From Ampelocalamus luodianensis (taxonomy: Eukaryota; Streptophyta; Magnoliopsida; Poales; Poaceae), in contig CM070632.1 in NCBI GenBank assembly GCA_036346255.1, forward strand, positions 19,609,408-19,673,407: a stretch of 64,000 nucleotides of DNA, written 5' to 3'. Shown here piece after piece: positions 55,242-64,000 of this stretch (positions within the stretch are counted from its first letter, which is position 1; every line of letters starts with the position of its first letter). The notes beneath the pieces were generated by a model. It saw nothing but the letters and a program-made list of their open reading frames with translations, did not search any database and was not told where the DNA came from. The translations under genes were made by a program, and so were the position numbers.

Positions 55242-58122
55242 TGTGAGGACACCCGGTTATTGGAAATGTACTTAATTAAAATTATATCAGAGCATAATTC
55301 TTAATTAAGGAACAAGATCTTGCCCCTTTATTAAAGATCATGCTAAAGGTATAAATTTAACAAGTGACAAAGCCAATAAACAGATTCCTGATATATATAT
55401 TTCACAATGGTTCCTGTGATCAACGACCATTGCATATATATCCTTCAACAACATTGCATCAAATACATACAAGTCATACATTGACATAATTAAACATAAG
55501 TTTACAACTTGCGGTTTTAGTACTACATTATGGAGTGACTTGGTCACTACAACAAGTTCAACAGCGGAAGCAAAATAAAAGTTCAAAATCCACCAATGGC
55601 CCCATCCACCCGCAGGCGATTGCGTGGAGGAAAGAAGTAGCTTTACTCGTTAGCGTCACCCTGATCGGCGCTAATGGGTACATCATAAAGGTAACCATCC
55701 TCACCTGCAACATTAGGTTGTAGCACCTTGAGTACAGAGGGTACTCAGCAAGTCTTACACAAACTAATAAAAGAAAGTGTTTATTAGAACCTATTCAAAG
55801 GAGTAGAATTTATACATGCATAAGGCTACAACAGGAAGGTATAAAAGTTCAGGTTTGCATAAAGCGATACATCTTAACCTACAAATGCTAAATTTTGATA
55901 AAGCAATTTAATAAATCAAAGTTGGACCGAGCGATAAAGTAAAGACATTAAAGGTAGATGATGCGATGCATGAATCCCTCACGCAAAACCATAAACCAAA
56001 ACCAGATTTGTAAATCAAAATTTCTATACAGGTGACATCAACTCAAGTTATCGTCCATGACCGTGGACACGGCTATTCGAACAATTTATACCCTGCAGGG
56101 GTGTACATCTTTACCCACATGACTTAGCTAGCCCGTTGCCTTCGGATGCCTCCGAATGATGACATACTTCCTTTGGTATGCCGACCGGGGAAACTAAGAT
56201 TTGGTATTTTTCAACAAGCTAATACTTTTGAGTTGGACCCCCATGTGTGAACTGATCTCGCTTAAACAACGACTGATAGCATCTGCTTAACCGGCACACA
56301 TGTTGCGTCAAGAATGCCGATCCAAACAATTAAATGCGAATGGGCTCACTACCCATATTAGGATGCAATCGGCATCTTTAAGGTACATATATGCTACGAG
56401 CACATATACGCCTCACCCTTCTAAGAACATCCGATCATCGACATACAAGCTCACATGGCATACAACGCAGTCATAAGACCTAAGCATCTATGCCATACAA
56501 GGTCAATACACATATTCTTACTTTCTGCTTCCAACCCAATAGTCTTAACATTTTACTTAACCAAACAAATACCATACACTTGCATGTGGAAGTACGTGGG
56601 GACTTGAATTGAATAGTCGAGTTCGGTCCTTAATTAACCCGGACAAGTCCACCACAATTCCCAATCTCGTGCACAAAAGCACCATCACTAGCTTCCTCTT
56701 GTCCAGATCAATTTAAATATAAAACTCATTTCTGAAATAAGTAAACTGGACAAAGAGTTTAAAGTAACAAAAAGCCATTTGTGATTCCCATGTTTGACAA
56801 GATATGCTTGTCAAACTCTAAAATATCTAGACTGCATGTCTAAGCCAAATCTAAAAATATATTATAGTATACAGTACTGAGCTAGGGTTAAGTGTATTAT
56901 TGTAATTAAGGTAATCCACCATGTTAGGTTATAGCTAGCTACTACAGATCACATTTTTGTATTTTCAGAAAAATAGCATGCACAGATATCACTGGATTTG
57001 TAAAAGCTATTGTACAAAATTTGGGATCAATATGGTGCAGAGAGGAAGCTTGCCTTGATAGTAGTATATTTCTGTTGCAGGCTCAGGATGCTCAGAAATA
57101 GGTTCAATCACTTCAGCAAAACCAGATTCTAAAAGAAGCAATAAAGTCCAATAAATGCCAAAATCGACAATAAGTACAAAATGGAAGAAATATACATGAT
57201 CAATCTGGAAATGCATGATTATCAGTATGCTTAAGTTATATCTACCCTAATAGTGAGAATAACCCATTTTATCAGATACAACTTTTAAATAACAGAAACT
57301 ATAGTCTAGAACCAAGTTCCAGTTTTCCAGAATTTGAAAAGAACAGAAGCAGATTTGGGAAAAAGGGAACTGGATCAAGCAAAGGTTCAAAAATGAAACT
57401 TAGCCTGATATTTTAGAGTATTTAATACCCTAAACTACTCTTAACCCAACCCTAATCGGTTAGATTACAAAATCTGAGGAAAACTTGTATTGTCGGTTAA
57501 GCTGACAATAAAGAACAGAGGCAGATCTCTACTAACAAGCTAAATAGAGGATGACAAGAATTAAAAGAACAACTTGTTATGCTGCTAGGGTTTAGTTGAA
57601 ACCTAACTAGGATGATAAGTTGATAGGAGAAACCCTAGATCTTGAAAAAGATATGAAAGACCAAAAAGTTAGAATAACAACTATTCAGTTTGAAGCAAGT
57701 TGAAGCTACTGATAATTAAAAGAATGATTCATATGATCTCCTAAGGTCCTTAAGATGCCCCAGATGTCAAAAACTAGGGTTTTAGCTTACCAGTATAAGA
57801 AAGACACCCAAAAGTTGAGAAAGTTGATTTTGCTCAACAGAGAGATAACCTTCGGTTTTAACCTACAAAAGATGTCAAAACCTTAGTGCAAGGTGAAACC
57901 AGTGATTAAGAGGGACAAGCAATGGACAGGAGCAAGAAACTCCACTGGACAACAATGGAGGATGAAAAGCTCCTTCGGTCAACACTGGTAACAGCAAAAT
58001 CTAGGGTTTATATATAGATGTTGAGCTACAGTGGAAAGTGGAAGAGTCTAGAGTTGATGAGGTGTCTATTTAGGGCTAAATATCCCAAAAATTAGTTGCA
58101 TAAACTTTGGGATAAGTCATCT
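55242..58122 (-). repeat. 5' LTR of chromovirus, truncated by nested insertion
   Basis: It matches 45008-47893 of the 3' LTR. The outer 1.27 kb (the equivalent of 47894-49165) is displaced beyond the window by the element inserted at 58123. The minus-strand TATA-like TATATATAAA near 58016-58008 is the likely promoter of the element. Confidence 0.9.
58008..58016 (-). promoter_or_regulatory. TATA box of chromovirus 5' LTR
   Basis: TATATATAA on the minus strand within CTATATATAAACCCTAG, kept in the 3' LTR at 47778-47787. Its position inside the LTR fits a U3/R promoter driving transcription toward gag. Confidence 0.5.
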
Positions 58123-61100
58123 TGTAACAGCCCTAACTTAGGGTTTGTATTTCAAATGTAAAATTTTGAGGAGAAATAAAAACTTTTGTTGTCTCCTCAA
58201 TTCATTTGAAAGTTTCTACATTTTTCCCTAGCAATTTCCATTTTCTAGAATTAAATTCTTGTGAATGGAAATTGTTGTCAGCACATTCTTAGCCTTCAAA
58301 CTTGTGATCATCCCCTAGGAATATTTTTCCTGTCATCTTGATCATCCTATCTACCTCCCTGAATTATTTCACAATTTTTAGATTTTAGTTGCTATTTCAA
58401 ATGCCCAAGTCAAACCAGTTTAGAAATCTGGTCAAACTTCTGTTCAGCAGCTTGTGAATTTTAGTGGGAAAAATCTGGTGCATGAAAACTCCTGGAAAAA
58501 TTTCACAAGGTTGTCCTCTGTCCCTAGTAGCTACCATAAAAATTTCGGAATTTTTGGAGCTCGGGAACTATCTCTAAAAATTCCCTAAACTCTCTCAGCT
58601 TTTAAACTCAAAACCGAATCATCGCTTGTCGGGCTCGAACCCGAGCCCGACTCAAATCAGACCGCACCACTTGGCTCGGTCGCGTCAACTAATCGCACCG
58701 CCCGAGTCCAATCGATCGTGACCGTCCGATGCAAATCGAACGATCCACGTCGCGTGCGCAACCGACCTGTCCGAATGCATACACCAATCTCAGCCGTCCA
58801 TTTCAGATCCAACGGTCGGTGCGTTACTGATCAAGTCAAACCACCGGTTCGCACCGCTTCGTCGATCCGACAGTGGACCCTACCGCCGATTCGCCTCGTC
58901 TTCTCCGCACCTCACCGAGCTCGCGGCGTTCGCGCATGGGTGCCACGCACTCGTCGCTGCCACCTTTTTGTCCTCGTGTCAGTCCGAGAAGCATCGCCGG
59001 GGTCTCATCTACCCACTGAGCCCATCCACTATCCTTCGCGTCCATTCTCGTGCCTTCTCCGCCCAAATTTTCTTCTCGGTCGGAGAAGATCTCGAGCGTA
59101 GCGCCGCCGCTTCTGAGCCGCCCTTGAGCCAGCGACCGCATCGTCGTGTTCCTCTTGCCTCGCCGCCTCCATTTTGCCCATTCCGGGTCCTTGGCGTCCA
59201 GTGGATCACCAGGGGCGGTATCGTCGTCTCCGCCTCCGGCGATCTCGGTCCCGTGAGCTCGTTTGCGATCTGGTGAGTTTCTAGCTCCGCCACCTAGTCC
59301 CTTAGGATCGCATTGATGCACTGAGTCTAACGGTGACTTCATTTTCATCTTTGGTGCATCGTTGCGGGCGTGCGACCAATTCTTCTCCAAGCTCGGTTTT
59401 CCGCCGCCGTGGAAATTCCGGCCACCTCGGGCTTTCTTCGTCGGCGTTATCGTGTGCTTCTTGCTCCCGGTGTTGAGGCGGCTTAAGCACACCTTCCGAG
59501 TCTTCTAGAAGTCCGTGACGCCTTCTCGCGTGGTGTGCTTTCTTCTCCGCCTCCGGCCGTCCCGAGCTCAACTCCGGTGACCATCGGACCGCGCCGCCAC
59601 CTCTAGGTTCGCGAGGTCTCGTGAACCCGGCGGTATCACTCACTCGTTTGAAACTCACCGGTTTGCGAGATCCACCGCGCGCCGCGCCGCCGTCTGTCGC
59701 GCGCGGTGAACCGCCGGTGGAGTTAGTTTAGCGCTAATCATGTCTAGTTTGAGTCTCGACTTGTGGGCCCTATTGGCTAAACCCGCTTAGAAAACCTTTA
59801 ATCCAGCCCGTTATTTGTTCTCGAGTCGCCCATGTCGGTCCATGCCGCCGCTTAGGGTTGTGTAGCTCGTTATGCGCCTTCTCTGTTGGGAAAACGTATT
59901 TCTCGTGAGTATATGTTAGAAGTACACTTTGGTAAGCCAAGACGATATTAGAATACGCCGACGTCACCTTCGGCGCGGTGTTTCGTTAGCACTTTCACGG
60001 GCCCGCTTGTCGATGTCCGGGATTAGTTGGCTGTGGGTAGAAAAAGGATTAAATGCTTTAATAAATCTGTAATGCTTTTCATTGCAATCGTTAATTCAAT
60101 TAAACTTGTAAATGCATAACTAATTCAATTTTTATCCAAATCGCATGAAACCAAGTCTTGTTCATTTTCATTTTAATTGTGCTATTTATTAAAATTAGTC
60201 TCAACCTTGTCTCTGTAGCAAAAATCTGTTGATTAATTAAATGGTGTTTTATGTATTTTTCCAAGTTAGGAAATTCATATCTTTTTCAATAATTGTCCAA
60301 ATCCAGTAAAACCAACTCTGTAAATTTTCATTTTTAGTGTGCTAATTATCAGGATAGGTTTTATACACTGTTTCTGTTCATGAAAATTTGTTAAGTAATT
60401 AACTAGTGTTTTGATGTGTTTTTAGCTTAGGAAATTCATAGAAAATTCTTAAATAACTTAAAATGAATTGTTCTCTGTTTCTGAAATTTTGTTATATCAT
60501 GCTTAGGCTGCTGTGAAAAGTTTAGTGTGTTTTGTTATTGTTGTATGTTTGAGTTTGGTCGGTGTTATTCGTTCTTATTCGCTGTTTTGTTCAATCGTTA
60601 GGATTCGATATTTGCGGCAACCCTGAGAACGACCCTCCGCAACAAATTGAGCAACAGCAGCCAGGCAAGCAGTTTGATCATGTTTATCCCAGTATTTTAA
60701 AGTCTAATATTTTGTTTCAACTGTATGTATGCATCGCTTAATTTGTGCTAAATTGATTAGTTAAATCCGTAGCTGCATATCCCGTCGATAAAATATTGGT
60801 CTCTACTACCTGAGCCTAGGTTATTTGCTGTGATTAGAGGTCGCTGGATGATCTCTTGTCACTTAGTATATCTGAGTCAAATTGCTTAGACATGCTTAGT
60901 ATCGGTAGAAATGGGCGGTTATCGACTTAGTCGGTAACCTTGATCACACAAAACTTTCTATAACTTTATATTTCAGCATTTCTGCTATGTTTAATTGCAA
61001 AACTAAAACTGGAAACAAAAATGATTTGGACGCGGGCACAATGGTAAGATTGGTGTGATCTATTGGGTGTGATCGAAAGGTGCCCGTCAATTAAGGACCG

Positions 61101-62256
61101 AACATCTTGTGAGTTTCATTATCCAGCATTTCGCGCATAACCACACTAGAGGGTATGGGACCTCTCTTGACCTAGTACTTTGGCGTGTATTGGCTCGGTC
61201 GCAGGAGGTCGCAGGAGGGATGGAGGTGGGAGCATGGTAGTTGTCCAAAAGCTTTATCCCGAGTGGGTAGTTGTCTTTTCGGCTTTACCATGTAAGCGTA
61301 TGGATTTCTATCCATACGAGCGGCTCGTAGTTAATACACAATATTGGAAAAGTCTCGTAGGACTTAGTGTGCCTTGCATACCTTCTAAGTGTGCTTTGGC
61401 TTAAAGGCGATCCGAGGTGTGGATGCAATGGTACACCCCTCAGGTTAAAAACTATTCGAATAGCCTCGTCCTAGGTGATGGACACGCTTTGGTAAGCTTA
61501 TCGAGAGTTAGACTACAACATTTAAATTAAAACTTGATGGGTGGTACGAATCTGGGATTCGTGCTATTGTTGTGGTGACTATTGGGATAGTCACTCCTAG
61601 GTTGTTTATCTTTCGTTTTTGTTATTATTATCTTTATCGTTATTTCAATCTTAAAAATGAATTGCAAACTTGCCTTTAAAAGCAGATTACATTATTGCAA
61701 ATAAAGTGGGCTTTATGCAAATAAAACATATGGCCTCCACCAAACAAGCTCGCATGTAGCATATGAACAGTGCGCTAGTTCACACGTCAGTCTTGCGGGT
61801 ACAAAGACAATCTTTGTACTCGTGTGCTTTGCTTAATGTTTTGTTGCAGAGGAAGAGGTGAGCCCCAAGGGCCTCACTTACGTGAGTCGTGTTGCCGTTT
61901 CGTGGGCGACTAGACTTGGCGGTCGGTCGGATGCCTTGTGGGTTGAAGGCACACCGATTGGCTTTGTTTATAGCCATCTTATGGCACTTTTGCTTCCATT
62001 GTCCGTCCTTGTTTATTTGTGTATCTTGTGGCTGTCGGCCTTTGTCTGTAATAACTCTACTATTTGTTTATCTTCCGTTTGGTAGTGTGGTGTTTGGACT
62101 CTATGTTTGGAATGGAGTTGACGTCTAATTTTGTAACGAGGTGTGTATACTGCTTTCTGGGAAGTATACATATCTCGAGGATCAGCTTATTTGATTTGTG
62201 ATGCTAGGACCGTGGTTGGTTAAGCATTACAAGCCAAATAAATTGGGGTCCTCACA
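58123..62256 (+). repeat. 5' LTR of nested plus-strand element
   Basis: 4134 bp, TGTAACAGCCCTAAC...GGGGTCCTCACA. The GC-rich block 58640-59720 gives long overlapping frames on both strands without domains, probably compositional. 61480-62250 is transcribed-leader-like. A single LTR is visible, so divergence from its partner cannot be judged. Confidence 0.88.
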
Positions 62257-62260
62257 AAGT

Positions 62261-62272
62261 TGGTATCAGAGC
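62261..62272 (+). other. Primer binding site of nested element
   Basis: TGGTATCAGAGC, an exact match to the initiator-Met tRNA complement, four bases after the LTR end. Confidence 0.92.
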
Positions 62273-62693
62273 CATTCTGACCGTAGCAACCCAAGCTTAG
62301 TCGTCCTTAGGATATTTTGAAAAAGCTTAATTTCAAAGTATAAAAAGGGTTTATGAAAACCTAGGCAGATTCTCAGATTTTACTCCTTACCTATCTTAGC
62401 CTTCTACTCTCATCTTACTCTAATTTGAGTTTAAAACTTGGTTTCTCTCTTTCCTTTCAAAAGATAGTTACTACCGGTGGAATCAGTCTTTGGGAGAACC
62501 ATAGAGAATTAGTCTAATTAAAATTTGTGGGAGCATAAGGGTAAGATATGTATGAGTTTGCTAAGTGTCTGATTTTTGTCAATTGGCTTTGTAACTTAAA
62601 AGTCTTGTGTTTGTTTTGTGTTGTTAGTAAGTATTTGCAGTGGGTTATCGACTTTGTGTTCCGGCTATTGTTAACTTGTCTTAGTGAAACAGG

Positions 62694-63713
62694 ATGGCCG
62701 GGAGAACGCGTGGCAGTCAGCAGGCTAGTCATGATGAGGAGCTTCCCCCTCCTCCGACCATGGCTGAGGTTCTCGCTCAAATCGAGCGAAACCGCATGGA
62801 CCAGACGCGCATTTTGGAGGTTATTGCTAGGAATACCTCCACTCCTGCCGGTGGTGGCGGCCACCAGACTCGCGGGGGACTTGCAGAGTTCCTCCGTACG
62901 CAGCCGCCGACTTTCTCCCGCTCAGAGGACCCTCTCGATGCGGATGATTGGCTGCGCATGGTTGAGCGAAAGCTCAACATAGCTCAGTGCCAGGCACAGG
63001 ATAAGGCCCTCTTCGCGTCCCACCAGCTTGAGGGCGCAGCGCTCTCATGGTGGGAGAACTATCTCGCCATGCAGCCCGCGGGCCATGTGGTCGCGTGGGA
63101 CGAGTTTAGGTCAGCCTTTCGTCGGGCCCACATCCCAGATGGCCTGATGAAGCTGAAAAAGAAAGAATTCCTCGCGCTCAAGCAAGGGCGCAAGTCTGTG
63201 ACGGAGTACTTGTACGAGTTCAATCATTTGGCTCGTTATGCTCCAGGGGAGGTGGCCTCGGATGAGGCTAAGCAGGAGAAGTTTATGGATGGCTTGTCTG
63301 AGGAGCTGCAGGACAAGCTATCTATTGTAGACTTCTCTGACTTTCAGGCCTTGGTAGATAAGGTCATTGTTGCTGAGCATAAGGCAAAGGCGTCAAGCGA
63401 GTCCCGCAGCGCAAATGGGAGGCGATCGGTCTACTCACACCACCTCACTCGTCCTCGGTGGGCGGCACCAATGGCCCGTTCTTTTGCTCCACCGCGCGAG
63501 GCCATCTGCACCAGCTCTCGCCCACCGCAGCCGTGTTTGACCACGTGCGCTATGCGATCCAGCGGCAGGCGGCCTCGCAATCCGGCGCCGAGGTTACTTG
63601 TTTTCGCCGCCACAACAAGGGCCACTACGCCAACGCTTGCCTCGAGTGTTGCGATCGCCCCTCGTCCTAATGGAGGACGCGGCGGGGAGTGGTCATCCAC
63701 GACCGTAAGATGA
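62694..63713 (+). pseudogene. gag: gag of nested element, frameshifted
   Basis: The start is MAGRTRGSQQASHDEELPPP at 62694, in the same layout as the chromovirus gag at 53875. IERNRMDQTRILEVIARNTS, FSRSEDPLDADDWLRMVERK, GAALSWWENYLAMQPAGHV and LKQGRKSVTEYLYEFNHLAR give the Retrotrans_gag core (residues about 65-240). After about 63410 the frame is lost: the zinc knuckle appears in another frame at 63599-63640 as CFRRHNKGHYANAC, with the second Cys replaced by Arg. The last 100 residues of the open frame are therefore out-of-frame translation. The product would lack working RNA binding. Confidence 0.88.
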
Positions 63714-63786
63714 TCCGAAGCCCGAGTGCGGCAGCGGTCGAGTTAACCACCTTTCAGCTGAGGAGGCTCAGGAGGCGCCAGATGTC

Positions 63787-63981
63787 GTGATGGGTACACT
63801 TCTTGTTAACTCTCGTCCTGCTGCAGTATTATTTGATTCTAGAGCATCGCATTCTTTTATTTCAAGATCATTTGCTGCTGCTAGTGGTCTTCACTTGTGT
63901 TCCTTTGGGAGTTCCTTTGCTCATCCGCTCCGGGTCGGAAATGAGAGCCGATTTACTGATGTCGGGATGTTCCTATCATAG
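63787..63981 (+). pseudogene. pol: Protease start of nested element, active site altered
   Basis: MGTLLVNSRPAAVLFDSRAS then HSFISRSFAAASGL. The retropepsin triad D-S-G has become D-S-R (AGA for GGA at about 63841-63843). A stop at 63979-63981 closes the frame shortly after. The remainder of pol lies beyond the window. Confidence 0.85.
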
Positions 63982-64000
63982 TCAAAGGAGTGGGATTTTT

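Larger units (their letters stand above)
45008..58122 (-). mobile_element. Tekay/Del-type chromovirus with extra ORF
   Basis: On the minus strand: truncated 5' LTR (58122-55242), primer site (55237-55226), an intact extra ORF (55021-54179), gag (53875-52697), protease-RT-RNase H-integrase with a C-terminal chromodomain (about 52650-49417), polypurine tract (49179-49166) and the full 3' LTR (49165-45008). The integrase carries the GPY/F module followed by a chromodomain, which places it among chromoviruses; the large LTRs and the ORF ahead of gag recall the RIRE3/RIRE8 group of rice. gag and pol are broken. Its target was ACGGG at 45003-45007; the partner copy lies outside the window. Confidence 0.9.
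58123..64000 (+). mobile_element. Plus-strand Tekay-type gypsy element nested in chromovirus LTR
   Basis: LTR (58123-62256), exact initiator-Met primer site (62261-62272), gag (62694-63713) and the start of protease (63787-63981), then it leaves the window. It is inserted into the 5' LTR of the 45008 chromovirus after CATCT. It is related in gag sequence but has no ORF between primer site and gag, so it is a different family or a deletion form. gag and protease are damaged. Confidence 0.9.

Noticed and set aside
58836..59492. A 218-codon open frame on the minus strand
   Set aside because: It is in the GC-rich block of the 58123 LTR with long frames on both strands, so composition explains it.

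Overview
The window is a block of plant nuclear DNA made almost wholly of transposable elements. It is most likely from a grass, and rice (Oryza) or a close relative fits best. The evidence is stacked Ty3/gypsy LTR retrotransposons with 3.5-4.4 kb LTRs and initiator-Met primer sites, CACTA elements with CACTAC/GTAGTG ends and ACAGACGGTT subterminal repeats, hAT-type MITEs and a SINE-like retroposon. I see no intact host gene, rRNA, tRNA or CRISPR array. All retrotransposon reading frames but one carry stops, frameshifts or lost catalytic residues.

Layout, left to right. 1-4311: 5' half of a Tat-type gypsy element on the minus strand (RT, protease, gag, primer site, 5' LTR), inserted in the leader of another minus-strand gypsy element whose primer site and LTR follow (4312-9071). 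9186-13398: solo LTR with TSD AAATG. 13404-19783: mosaic of small elements: a hAT MITE, a GC-rich fold-back element, a 1.4 kb miniature LTR retrotransposon with a SINE-like retroposon at its edge, a second hAT MITE, a fold-back MITE and a near-perfect palindrome. 19784-31826: low-copy-looking DNA holding a locally triplicated segment (22001-22438, 27279-28709, 28732-29932), a gypsy LTR fragment split by a CACTA element (23695-25053), and a gag-only copia-type element (25635-27223, TSD CTGGC). 31827-35237: a 3.4 kb non-autonomous CACTA element (TSD ACT) holding a broken captured-looking ORF and a 622 bp inverted repeat.

35731-64000 is a nest several layers deep: an LTR (35731) is cut by a plus-strand element (36794), which contains a solo LTR (37924-42312, TSD CTTTC) and is then cut by another LTR (43469). 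That LTR is cut by a large minus-strand Tekay/Del-type chromovirus (from 45008), whose right LTR is cut at 58123 by a plus-strand relative running off the window. The chromovirus has an extra intact ORF (orf0-like, 280 codons) ahead of a broken gag-pol; its plus-strand relative lacks that ORF.

The parts most worth follow-up are the long hairpin and ORF inside the larger CACTA element, the orf0-like frame, the array of degenerate CCGTCCGAT/ATCCAACGG motifs in the chromovirus LTR, and decay mutations that fit CHG-methylation deamination.
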